In this document: in pieces, positions 8,136 to 15,959 of the stretch
Position numbering within the stretch: the first letter of the stretch is position 1
Layout: each line of letters begins with the position of its first letter
Origin: an uncultured Prevotella sp.
Lineage (GTDB): Bacteria > Bacteroidota > Bacteroidia > Bacteroidales > Bacteroidaceae
Assembly (NCBI GenBank): GCA_900541575.1
Contig: UQKO01000054.1
Span: forward strand, 1 to 17,455
Reading direction: 5' to 3'
DNA length: 17,455 nt
Notes under the pieces: generated by a model
Database searches by the model: none
What the model saw: only the letters and a program-made list of their open reading frames with translations
Told to the model about the DNA's origin: nothing
Made by a program: the position numbers and the translations under genes

Positions 8136-8291
8136 AAATAAGAAGTTTAGACATTTTCTAGAATTACAAAGTTGAGAGGTTCACATGCTTCCTATATTTC
8201 AGGAGAAGCATACTTCTGACAGTATTCTGCCACACTTTCATTCCACAGAACTTATCAAATTCCTATCAACTTAACAACCTTACTTCCTCGT

Positions 8292-9662
8292 TTATTTAAC
8301 GCATCCATGACAACCTTTGCATTTACTAAGTTCGCCACGGAAGCGTAGTTCTACGAGCTGTGAGAGGCGATCGTGGAGATGAGGAATTTCTACGTGGCGT
8401 AACACGTCGTTGATGAAAGCATGCTGCAAGAGTAAACGAGCCTCCACTTCAGGAATGCCACGCTGACGCATATAAAAGAGCGCCGTTTCATCAAGTTTAC
8501 CGATAGATGATCCGTGATTACACTTCACATCGTCGGCATAAATCTCAAGCATAGGCTGAGAGAAAGCGCGCGCTGTTGGACTGACACATAGGTTGGCATT
8601 CGTCTGCTGAGAAGCCGTCTGTTGTGCGCCAGGAGCCACATATACCTTTCCAGCAAAGGCACCCACGCTGTGTTCGTTGAGCACATATTTATAAAGCATT
8701 TCGCTCTCGCAGCGGGGTGATAGATGCTCTACAACGATGTTGTTATCGACATGTTGCTCGCGATCGGCCACAACGGCACCATAGAGTTCCGTCTTGGCTC
8801 CTTCTCCCAATAGGCGCACATCAATGCGATTACGAGAGCGTCCGCAAGTGAGCGTCACTCCATCGTAGCTCAATAGGCTTCCGCGCTGCTGTTCAACATA
8901 GAGCGTAGAGTATCGCGTGGTCTTTTCATTTGACTCCTCTATACTATATATATTGAGCTTTGATTCGGCCTCAGCATAGGCTTCTATCACTTGTGTGGTG
9001 AGGTAATGTGCTTGGGTGTCTTCAGCATGGTCGCACAGAAGCACAGACCCTTCGGCACCATCTTCAGCTACAACGAGCAATCTACGCAAGCTCATCGTGT
9101 CGTGCTCTGCTGCTGCCACATTAACAATCTGAATGGGAGCCTTCAGTTTTACACCCTTAGGAAGATACACCAAGAGACCATCTTGCGCAAGCATGGTGTT
9201 GAGCAGCGTCACTCCATCATGGCCTTGACGGAAGTCGCGATCGGTCTGAGCTGCCCGGTTGTAATATTTTTCGAGTATGTCAGAATGAGTAGCAGCCACA
9301 CGGCTGAAACTATCCACTATGACCCCCTCGGGTAGGAGCGCACGCGAACTCTGTGGTGCGCTGCATACAATGTCGTTAACCACGAAAAATAGCGATGTGC
9401 TCAAGTTAGGTACATTGCATTTAAACGTGGCATAAGCATCGACTGAGGGCTGACGGCGAAGGAGATTAATGCCAAAGTCGGGAGCAAAATCCTCTGCGGC
9501 ATTAGTATATTTATAGCGTTCCACGCGCGTAGTGGGCAGTCCCTGCTCAGCTAGAAGGGCAGCAGCCGTATCGCGAGCTTGATTCATCACGGCTATGCTG
9601 CCGTCGCACACCATGTCGCGGTGCTCTCGATAGAGGTCGATATATTGTTGGTGACTGTTCAT
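8292..9662 (-). CDS. sufD: Fe-S cluster assembly protein SufD
   Basis: A 456-residue SUF scaffold subunit that pairs with SufB and SufC in the SufBC2D complex that assembles Fe-S clusters. The N-terminal helical part contains RVERYKYTNAAEDFAPDFG. The C-terminal beta-helix core holds YLPKGVKLKAPIQIVN and the signature stretch VKCNHGSSIGKLDETALFYMRQRGI, where SufD keeps the conserved histidine. The protein ends in a cysteine-rich tail, KCKGCHGCVK. An in-frame ATG four codons upstream (9672-9674) gives a 460-residue form. I chose the inner ATG because MNSHQQYIDLY resembles the start of other Bacteroidales SufD proteins from memory. No strong ribosome-binding site separates the two starts. Confidence 0.93.
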   Translation of the reverse strand: MNSHQQYIDLYREHRDMVCDGSIAVMNQARDTAAALLAEQGLPTTRVERYKYTNAAEDFAPDFGINLLRRQPSVDAYATFKCNVPNLSTSLFFVVNDIVCSAPQSSRALLPEGVIVDSFSRVAATHSDILEKYYNRAAQTDRDFRQGHDGVTLLNTMLAQDGLLVYLPKGVKLKAPIQIVNVAAAEHDTMSLRRLLVVAEDGAEGSVLLCDHAEDTQAHYLTTQVIEAYAEAESKLNIYSIEESNEKTTRYSTLYVEQQRGSLLSYDGVTLTCGRSRNRIDVRLLGEGAKTELYGAVVADREQHVDNNIVVEHLSPRCESEMLYKYVLNEHSVGAFAGKVYVAPGAQQTASQQTNANLCVSPTARAFSQPMLEIYADDVKCNHGSSIGKLDETALFYMRQRGIPEVEARLLLQHAFINDVLRHVEIPHLHDRLSQLVELRFRGELSKCKGCHGCVK

Positions 9663-9828
9663 GATTGTAAACATATTAGGGTTGTTCTCTTCATTCTGAA
9701 ATATACAGAACTTCTTCCGATGTGTAATTTACCAGCTCTTGGAAACGTCTTTTCGATAGCAAATCCACTTTCCATGCCGCGTAAATCCAAGCATCTGAGA
9801 GAATACGAAACCACCCATTAGAGAAATA

Positions 9829-9876
9829 CAAAATAACGGCTTTGCCGTGCACAAAGGAGAGATTATTATCCCACTT
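9829..9876 (-). repeat. Diverged copy of the sufC promoter element
   Basis: This matches 10738-10793 in blocks: the ACGGCTTTG-CGT segment, CAAAGGAGA and CCCACTT, in the same order, with indels of 5 and 3 nt between them. Here the -7-like box is TTATTTTG (one mismatch from TAnnTTTG), and the TTTG block is only about 15 nt away instead of 20. It may thus be a weak or dead promoter for sufD. The 3' end of sufC, including its stop, lies within the element. Confidence 0.6.
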
Positions 9877-10615
9877 CGTTGACAATCCAGTCGAAACCTT
9901 TATCCTCTATCTCATAGCCCAATTGTGCTGTACCTTCCTTCACTACGCGGCCTTTTACAAGCACGTGTACGAAGTCGGGCTTCAAGTAGTCGAGCATGCG
10001 CTGATAGTGGGTAATGACCATGGCGCTAGTTTGGGGAGTGCGAAGCATGTTGAAGCCTTCTGCCACAATGCGCAAAGCATCTACATCGAGACCAGAGTCG
10101 GTCTCATCAAGGATGGAGAAAAGAGGCTCTAACACGGCCATTTGGAATATCTCATTGCGCTTGCGCTCGCCACCCGAGAAGCCCTCGTTCACGCCGCGAC
10201 TCATAAAATGAGCATCAAGCCCCACGAGCTTGCGCTTCTCTTTCAATAGTTTTAGGAAATCGCTTGCTGCGATGGGATCCTGTCCGAAGTATTTGCGCTT
10301 GGCATTGAGCGCAGCACGCATAAAGTTGGTCATCGACACACCTGGAATCTCCGTAGGAGCTTGGAATGACATGAAAATTCCTTCATGAGCGCGGTCTTCA
10401 GGCGAAAGAGCCAAGAGGTCCTTACCATTGAAAATGATGCTTCCTTCGGTCACTTCGTACTTGGGATTTCCCACGAGCACATTGCTCAGCGTGCTCTTGC
10501 CCGAACCGTTGGGTCCCATGAGCACGTGTACTTCGCCGTCGCGGATAGTGAGATTCACTCCGCGCAATATTTCTTTGCCTTCTACAGAGGCATGGAGATT
10601 CTTTATTTCAAGCAT
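9866..10615 (-). CDS. sufC: Fe-S cluster assembly ATPase SufC
   Basis: A 249-residue ABC-type ATPase without membrane segments, which drives the SufBC2D scaffold. Walker A is GPNGSGKST (34-42, K40), the Q-loop sits in SFQAPTEIPGVS (83-94), the signature is FSGGERKRNE (147-156), Walker B is SILDETDSGLD (168-178, where E171 follows D170), and the switch histidine is H203. The usual SufC Walker B reads LDEIDSGLD, so T for I is a small variation. An open frame continues upstream to an ATG at 10666, but the family begins MLEIKNLHA, and the extension would be unusual. The gene is first in the sufC-sufD-sufS-rnhB direction, with sufB missing. Confidence 0.95.
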   Translation of the reverse strand: MLEIKNLHASVEGKEILRGVNLTIRDGEVHVLMGPNGSGKSTLSNVLVGNPKYEVTEGSIIFNGKDLLALSPEDRAHEGIFMSFQAPTEIPGVSMTNFMRAALNAKRKYFGQDPIAASDFLKLLKEKRKLVGLDAHFMSRGVNEGFSGGERKRNEIFQMAVLEPLFSILDETDSGLDVDALRIVAEGFNMLRTPQTSAMVITHYQRMLDYLKPDFVHVLVKGRVVKEGTAQLGYEIEDKGFDWIVNEVG

Positions 10616-10737
10616 AGCGTGTATATGTATATTTGCTAGTTTTTGTGGGGTGAGGGGTAACCTCAATTTAGGGTGTCACTCAGAGTAGAGTGAAGTTTAT
10701 TGGGGAGGATACTAAGCCTCTCGCAATCGTTTGAGTG

Positions 10738-10769
10738 CAAAATTACGGCTTTGTCGTTTAGCCTGCAAA
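10738..10769 (-). promoter_or_regulatory. sufC promoter, Bacteroidetes -33/-7 type
   Basis: On the minus strand, TTTG (10766-10769) is followed after 20 nt by TAATTTTG (10738-10745), a full match to the Bacteroidetes promoter pattern. Transcription would start near 10731, leaving a leader of about 115 nt before the sufC ATG at 10615. The surrounding sequence recurs at 9829-9876. Confidence 0.75.
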
Positions 10770-10793
10770 GGAGAAGACAAGTTGTTCCCACTT
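10738..10793 (-). repeat. Promoter element upstream of sufC, intact copy
   Basis: This is the partner of 9829-9876. Shared blocks are TACGGCTTTGTCGT, CAAAGGAGA and CCCACTT, with similarity fading toward GGCTTAGTATCCTC on the sufC side. The intact TTTG-N20-TAATTTTG promoter lies within it. Confidence 0.6.
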
Positions 10794-11176
10794 TTTGCAT
10801 ATAATTTCTGCCCTTTTCGGGAAGGAGAGCGCACCATCGCAATGCGAAGGTGGTATTTATTTTTCTAAAGAGAAGAGAAAGTGAAACGCGATGGAGGGAG
10901 GAGTTATCCCAAACGGAGAAAGTTTTCTCTTCCTTTGAGCCCATAGGAGGATACTACCCAAGAGCAAGGAATAGCAGGTGTATATATGTGTGTGGGGGGG
11001 GAAGGAGCGGCAGCAAGCGTGACGATAGAGTGCAAGCAAAACCACCCATACCCACGACTAAATACCTGAGTATAATTGCATTACACACAAAATATAACGG
11101 CAATACAAGGTAAAACTTCCAAAGCCCTAATGTGAGCGTGAAGAAAGTAGGAGGTCTCTTCCGGGCATTTCTTCCC

Positions 11177-12547
11177 CTATTTTTCTTCGGGATGCAATCC
11201 GCAGTCTTCGAGCAATTTGATGGCATCTACATATTGGGCAATACCTTGAGCCACTTCCTTGGCGGCCTTCATGGCAAGCACAACGGTCTGAGGACGGTGT
11301 ACCACATCGCCCCCAGCGAACACGCCCCGACGGGTGGTCATACCCATGGGACGGTCGCCCACCACAACATATCCTTTCTCGTCCACCTCAATACCCTTCG
11401 TGCTGCCCACTATGCGGCTGGCGGGACGCGAGCCAATGGCTAAAAACACACGGTCGAACTCGCGCGTCTGTTCTCCCTCGGGAGTGGAGAGGCGGATGGC
11501 ACGCACGCGGCCTTTTTCATTGCCAAGAAATTCGATAGAATTGGTTTTCCACATAAATTTTACGCCCTCACGCACTGCATCTTCATATTCGCTAGGAATG
11601 GCGGGCATTTCAGCCTGTGTGCGGCGATAAATCACTGTTACATCGCCTCCCAATCGGCGTGCCGTGCGAGCAGCGTCCATCGCCACATTACCCCCACCGA
11701 TTACAGCCACGCGATCGCCATTGCGCAGAGGCACCATATCGTAGGGCAAAACACCTTCTACGTAGGCATTCACATTGTGTAGAAAGTCGGTCGACTGCGT
11801 GATGCGTCGGAGCTTAGCCCCAGGGATATCGAGATTCTGAGGCAGGGCCGTACCTGTGCCCATGAAGATTGCATCGTAGCCATCGGCAAAGAGGCTATCT
11901 ACGGTGACACCACTCTCGGGGGTACCAACGAGGCAATTCTTCACAAAGCGCACACCGAGCGATTCTATCTTCTGGATCTCGCCACGTACCACAGCTTTGG
12001 GAAGTCGGTATTCAGGAATGCCATACATGAGCACACCACCCAATTCGGGTTGTCCCTCAAAAATGGTCACGTGAAATCCTTGACGAGCCAAGTCGCCCGC
12101 CACGGTGAGCCCAGCCGGACCGCTACCAATCACGGCCACCTTGCCACGCGTCTTTTCGGGAATTCGCTCGTGCGTGAGTTGCATATCGTAGTCGAAACTG
12201 GCAATAAAACTTTCGAGCTTACCCACGCGTACGGGATTGCCCTTCTTGCCTAGCACACAGTGGCCTTCACACTGCTTTTCGTGCGGACACACACGACCAC
12301 AAATGGCGGGCAGATTGGTTTTCTCATGGAGCACGGCCATGGCTTCGCCCATGTTTCCTTTCGAGAGTTCATGTATAAAATCAGGGATGTTATTCTCGAT
12401 GGGACACCCTTTGCGACATTGCGGCACTTTGCAGCGTAAGCAGCGCTTTGCCTCGTCAATGGCCTCACGACAGGTGTACATTTTATTGACTTCTTCAAAG
12501 TAGCCTAGGCTAGCACCCTCGGCGTTCTCTATGTCTTTTTCGTTCAT
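11177..12547 (-). CDS. GltD/NfnB-type NADPH-dependent flavoprotein oxidoreductase
   Basis: A 456-residue protein of the glutamate synthase small-subunit family. An N-terminal Fe-S domain carries cysteines C36, C39, C44 and C48 (CLRCKVPQCRKGC) and a second group C83, C87, C93 and C97. An FAD-binding fold follows (VIGSGPAGL, 139-147), with GGVLMYGIPEYRLPK, then an NAD(P)H fold (VIGGGNVAMDAARTARRLG, 282-300) and the closing GVFAGGDVV. Relatives act as GltD, as stand-alone 'glutamate synthase (NADPH)', or as NfnB of the bifurcating transhydrogenase. No GltB or NfnA gene lies beside it, so the exact role is open. The frame opens with TTG at 12548, but the adjacent ATG at 12545-12547, five bases after AAGGA, is the better start. 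Confidence 0.88.
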   Translation of the reverse strand: MNEKDIENAEGASLGYFEEVNKMYTCREAIDEAKRCLRCKVPQCRKGCPIENNIPDFIHELSKGNMGEAMAVLHEKTNLPAICGRVCPHEKQCEGHCVLGKKGNPVRVGKLESFIASFDYDMQLTHERIPEKTRGKVAVIGSGPAGLTVAGDLARQGFHVTIFEGQPELGGVLMYGIPEYRLPKAVVRGEIQKIESLGVRFVKNCLVGTPESGVTVDSLFADGYDAIFMGTGTALPQNLDIPGAKLRRITQSTDFLHNVNAYVEGVLPYDMVPLRNGDRVAVIGGGNVAMDAARTARRLGGDVTVIYRRTQAEMPAIPSEYEDAVREGVKFMWKTNSIEFLGNEKGRVRAIRLSTPEGEQTREFDRVFLAIGSRPASRIVGSTKGIEVDEKGYVVVGDRPMGMTTRRGVFAGGDVVHRPQTVVLAMKAAKEVAQGIAQYVDAIKLLEDCGLHPEEK

Positions 12548-12696
12548 CAAAATCCTTTTCTTCTTAGGAGGGGAATTATAGGCTTACGAGCCCTACATAT
12601 ACATTCTCAGCACGCTTGCTATGGGGTGTCTACCTTTAACGTATTGCGTGTGCTCCCTCCTCTCTGAATGAAAAGGAGAAAGCAAGGGGGAGAGAT

Positions 12697-14058
12697 TTAT
12701 TTAATCATCTGAATGACTTCATCTATAGTCATGCTCTTCTGCTCGCCCGTTACCATATTCTTGAGAGAAACAGTGCCTTCACTGATTTCTGTCTCGCCAA
12801 CAAGGGCCACGAAAGGCACTTTGTGAGCGTTGGCATAGCTCATTTGCTTCTTCATCTTTACCGAATCGGGATAGACTTCGGCTGAGATGCCTGCTTGGCG
12901 CACTGCTGCAGCTAAACGTAAGCAGTGAGCCGCTTCGCGAGCGCCAAAGTTGATAAAGAGGATACGCGCCCCCGACTGCGTTTCGGCAGGATAGAGGTCG
13001 AGTTGCGTCAACACGTCGTAAATACGGTCAGCACCGAAAGAGATACCCACACCGCTCAAGCCAGGTAGGCCGAAAATTCCAGTGAGATTATCATAACGTC
13101 CACCGCCCGTAATCGAGCCAATCTGTACATCGAGCGCTTTCACCTCGAAGATACATCCCGTATAGTAGTTGAGACCACGAGCCAATGTAAGATCAAGTTC
13201 CATCTCGTTGCGCAAGTTGCTGGTCTTGAGAGCTTCGAGCACGAAGGCCACTTCTTCCACACCCTTTAAGCCCACTTCTGAGGCAGCGAGTGTCTGACGC
13301 ATCACTTCAAGCTTCTCCTCGTTTGTGCCCGAGAGTGAGATGATAGGCTGGAGTTTCTCCACGGCTTCAGCTGAAAGTCCTACGGCGAGCAATTCTTCGT
13401 TGACCTTGTCAAGACCTATTTTATCGAGCTTATCGATGGCCACGGTGATGTCTACAATTTTGTCGGCAGCGCCAATCATCTCAGCAATACCGCTTAGAAT
13501 CTTGCGGTTGTTGATTTTAATACATACACGGATACCAAAACGACTAAACACTTCATCGACAATCTGCATGAGCTCCACCTCATTAAGCAATGAGTCAGAC
13601 CCTACCACGTCGGCATCACACTGATAAAATTCGCGGTAACGGCCTTTCTGCGGACGGTCGGCACGCCACACTGGCTGAATTTGGTAACGTTTGAAAGGCA
13701 TCTGCAACTCGTCACGATGCTGCACCACATAACGGGCGAAAGGCACAGTTAGATCGTAGCGCAAGCCCTTTTCACAGAAACGAGAGGCTAGTTGAGCCGA
13801 CGATTTTTCGCTATACTCCTCAGCTGACACTTCACCACGGAAGTTACCAGAATTGAGTATCTTAAAGAGCAGTTTATCACCCTCCTCGCCATACTTTCCC
13901 ATCAGAGTGGAAAGGTTTTCCATTGCGGGAGTCTCGATTTGACGGAATCCATAGAGTGCATATACCTCGCGTATGGTGTTGAAAATGTAATTACGGCGGG
14001 CCATTTCGATGGCACCGAAGTCGCGTGTTCCCTTGGGTATGCTGGGTTTTTGAGCCAT
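12697..14058 (-). CDS. hisS: Histidine--tRNA ligase
   Basis: A 453-residue class II aminoacyl-tRNA synthetase that charges tRNA-His. The N-terminal PKGTRDFG (8-15) leads to motif 1. LRYDLTVPFARYV (99-111) and motif 2 (YQIQPVWRADRPQKGRYREF, 125-144) form the ATP site. The histidine-specific loops are LARGLNYYTG (292-301) and SITGGGRYD (315-323), and motif 3 is GVGISFGADR (336-345). The last 100 residues form the anticodon-binding domain. It follows the protease gene by 111 bp, within which a TAACTTTG box gives it its own likely promoter. A 7-bp hairpin lies in the leader (14083-14118). Confidence 0.96.
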   Translation of the reverse strand: MAQKPSIPKGTRDFGAIEMARRNYIFNTIREVYALYGFRQIETPAMENLSTLMGKYGEEGDKLLFKILNSGNFRGEVSAEEYSEKSSAQLASRFCEKGLRYDLTVPFARYVVQHRDELQMPFKRYQIQPVWRADRPQKGRYREFYQCDADVVGSDSLLNEVELMQIVDEVFSRFGIRVCIKINNRKILSGIAEMIGAADKIVDITVAIDKLDKIGLDKVNEELLAVGLSAEAVEKLQPIISLSGTNEEKLEVMRQTLAASEVGLKGVEEVAFVLEALKTSNLRNEMELDLTLARGLNYYTGCIFEVKALDVQIGSITGGGRYDNLTGIFGLPGLSGVGISFGADRIYDVLTQLDLYPAETQSGARILFINFGAREAAHCLRLAAAVRQAGISAEVYPDSVKMKKQMSYANAHKVPFVALVGETEISEGTVSLKNMVTGEQKSMTIDEVIQMIK

Positions 14059-14148
14059 GATAATCTAGAAGTTTTGAGAGCCGAGCGGAAAAGGCACATA
14101 AACGTTGAAAATCCGCTCCGACACATATATATTATATATTTATGGCGG

Positions 14149-14156
14149 CAAAGTTA
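14149..14156 (-). promoter_or_regulatory. hisS -7 box
   Basis: TAACTTTG on the minus strand matches TAnnTTTG exactly. The -33 position would lie inside the last codons of the protease gene, where no TTTG is seen. The predicted start near 14142 gives a leader of about 85 nt. Its hairpin pairs GAGCGGA (14083-14089) with TCCGCTC (14112-14118). Confidence 0.5.
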
Positions 14157-14169
14157 CGAAAAAGGGCGC

Positions 14170-15861
14170 TTACGCGTCGGGTTCACCGCTTAGGATTTTA
14201 TGCATTTGCTTCGGATTGTGCAGCATTTCTGCGGCACGGCGCACATCCTGATCGTCGCGCAGGTTGTATTCCTCGTGGCCTGCATCGTTATAGTAGAGTT
14301 CCACAATCGCTCCTTCCACGATGCGCTGAATCGCTGGGCGCCAACGCTCAAAGAGTTGGTCATCGCTGCCCTGGAGTTTCTTTTCGAGTATGTCCATTTC
14401 CTGAATCGATGCCTCATCGTACCCTTCGAATCGAGCCCATTCACGCAGTTTACTGAGGGCACTTAGCGTGTAACTATCATAGGCAAATTTATGTTTCTTC
14501 ATAAAATCACAGAAGGCTGCGTATTCCTCATCCGTAAAATGAAAATCGCGAGGCGAAGCAATAGAGGGATGTTCGGAACGATAGTGCACACAGTAGTCGA
14601 AAAGCTGATTGCTATTCTTGAGATAGGTCATCAGATGAGGCAGGCTATCTGTCTGTACCAACACGTCTGGCGTGATACCACCACCATCGCGCACTATGCG
14701 TCCGTTGGCAGTACGAAATTCGCGGCTCAACGAGTCGGGAAGGTGCACAGGCAGTCCATCCTTAAACTTATAAGCCTGCACACAACGTCCTGAAGGTATA
14801 TAGTATTTCCCCGTAGTGAGTTTGAGTATGGCTTTATAAGGAAGTTCACGACTCTGCTGTACGAGACCCTTTCCATAAGTGCGACGTCCCATGATTACGG
14901 CGCGGTCGTAGTCCTGCAGCGCACCGCTCGTGATTTCTGCAGCCGAAGCCGAACCACCATCGGTGAGCACCACAATGGGAATATCCATGTCTTGCGCATC
15001 AAGTTGCGTCTTATACGTGTGGTTTTGCTCCCTTACCTTACCTCGCGTTGTCACCACCTCGCGACCACGAGCCACGAAGAGGTTTACCGTCTTAACAGCC
15101 TCCTCGAGCACACCACCAGGATTACCGCGAAGGTCGAGTATGAGACTACGAGCACCACGTTGCTTAATGTCGACCAAGGCACGGCGAACCTCATTAGCTG
15201 TGCCTTCAATAAATTGCGACAAGCGAATGTAGCCCACACTGTCAGTGGCCAATGTAGCAAGCTTCACACTAGGCTGCACAATATTGCGACGCGTGATGCG
15301 AAAGGTGTAAATCTTTCCATTGCTAGGACGGCGCACCTTAAGGTCAAACGTAGTGCCAGCCTCGCCACGGAGCTGATTGCTCACCTCCGAGGCATAGCGG
15401 TTCTGTTCCTCTACTTCTTTCGAGGTACAGGGGTCAACACTCTTGCCGTCAATGCTCAGAATAATATCACCAGCCATCAATCCAACTTGAGCTGCGGGCT
15501 GTCCGGCAAGAGGCTTGGCTATGATGCTGCGCTGCAGCTCGGGTCGAAAACTAGTCATCGCCCCAATGCCAGCATAGCGTCCCGTAGTAAGTTGCTTGAG
15601 TTCAGAAGTATTTTGCTCGGCAAAGTACTCGGTATAAGGATCAAGCATTTCGAGCATATAGTTGGCTGCGTTGTCAATGTTCTTTTGCGCATCGAGCGTA
15701 TCTACATAGTAGAGATCGAGGTCTCGATAGAGTGCATTGAAGATATCGAGATTCTTCGACACCTCAAAATTGTGGTTCACATTCTGCGCATGCACTGCCC
15801 TAGCGGTGCCCTGCACCACCAACGCCACAATAAGCATCAGCCGGAAGATAGACCTATTCAT
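14170..15861 (-). CDS. S41-family C-terminal processing peptidase
   Basis: A 563-residue exported serine protease. The first 25 residues are a signal peptide (basic start, hydrophobic LMLIVALVVQ, cleavage likely after VHA). A PDZ domain spans roughly 90-190 (GRYAGIGAMTSF, GLMAGDIILSIDG). The peptidase core follows with LDLRGNPGG (242-250) and GSASAAEITSGALQDYDRA, where S306 and K331 (TYGKG), 25 residues apart as in E. coli Prc, form the Ser-Lys dyad. About 200 residues after the core are helical and charged, without a recognised motif. The family trims proteins in the periplasm or cell envelope; the substrate is unknown. The start is 98 bp after the kinase stop. Confidence 0.93.
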   Translation of the reverse strand: MNRSIFRLMLIVALVVQGTARAVHAQNVNHNFEVSKNLDIFNALYRDLDLYYVDTLDAQKNIDNAANYMLEMLDPYTEYFAEQNTSELKQLTTGRYAGIGAMTSFRPELQRSIIAKPLAGQPAAQVGLMAGDIILSIDGKSVDPCTSKEVEEQNRYASEVSNQLRGEAGTTFDLKVRRPSNGKIYTFRITRRNIVQPSVKLATLATDSVGYIRLSQFIEGTANEVRRALVDIKQRGARSLILDLRGNPGGVLEEAVKTVNLFVARGREVVTTRGKVREQNHTYKTQLDAQDMDIPIVVLTDGGSASAAEITSGALQDYDRAVIMGRRTYGKGLVQQSRELPYKAILKLTTGKYYIPSGRCVQAYKFKDGLPVHLPDSLSREFRTANGRIVRDGGGITPDVLVQTDSLPHLMTYLKNSNQLFDYCVHYRSEHPSIASPRDFHFTDEEYAAFCDFMKKHKFAYDSYTLSALSKLREWARFEGYDEASIQEMDILEKKLQGSDDQLFERWRPAIQRIVEGAIVELYYNDAGHEEYNLRDDQDVRRAAEMLHNPKQMHKILSGEPDA

Positions 15862-15959
15862 TTTACAATATATATTATGTTTCTAGGATGATAACTGAGG
15901 CGCGAGCCAACGGGTTAGTTTGCATATCATACAGCATCTTTGCTAACAAACTTGCCTAC

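Larger units (their letters stand above)
10616..11176. other. 561-bp gap: sufC leader, promoter and unexplained sequence
   Basis: There is no convincing gene here. From the sufC side it holds a leader with a small hairpin (TGAGG 10651-10655 / CCTCA 10661-10665), the sufC promoter, a nearly perfect small hairpin (CACC-A-TCGC 10832-10840 with GCGA-A-GGTG 10844-10852), and a run of eight G at 10994-11001 preceded by an alternating GT/AT stretch. I looked for a remnant of sufB and saw none. The short open frames on both strands look like chance. An unrecognised small RNA cannot be ruled out. Confidence 0.6.

Noticed and set aside
8185..8211. Hairpin between sufD and sufS as a terminator
   Set aside because: The stem (ATGCTT / AAGCAT with an interrupted extension) is bulged and has no T-run on the minus strand. 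It is not enough to separate sufS from sufD.
9691..9885. 64-codon minus-strand open frame between sufC and sufD
   Set aside because: It overlaps the sufC end and runs through the diverged promoter element. Its partly similar counterpart before sufC suggests repeat-derived sequence, not a gene.
10616..10666. N-terminal extension of sufC to an ATG at 10666
   Set aside because: SufC proteins begin at the MLEIKNLHA start; the extra 17 residues have no family match and fall in the leader after the promoter.
10850..11113. 87-codon plus-strand open frame in the gap before sufC
   Set aside because: It has no promoter or domain and passes through the poly-G run. Overlapping open frames of similar size exist on both strands here, as expected by chance.
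14083..14118. hisS leader hairpin as a T-box riboswitch
   Set aside because: It is one short 7-bp stem with no specifier loop or T-box sequence, and T-boxes are not expected in Bacteroidetes.
14992..15891. 299-codon plus-strand open frame opposite the protease gene
   Set aside because: It is antisense to an intact S41 peptidase with a complete signal peptide, PDZ domain and catalytic dyad, and has no recognisable domain.
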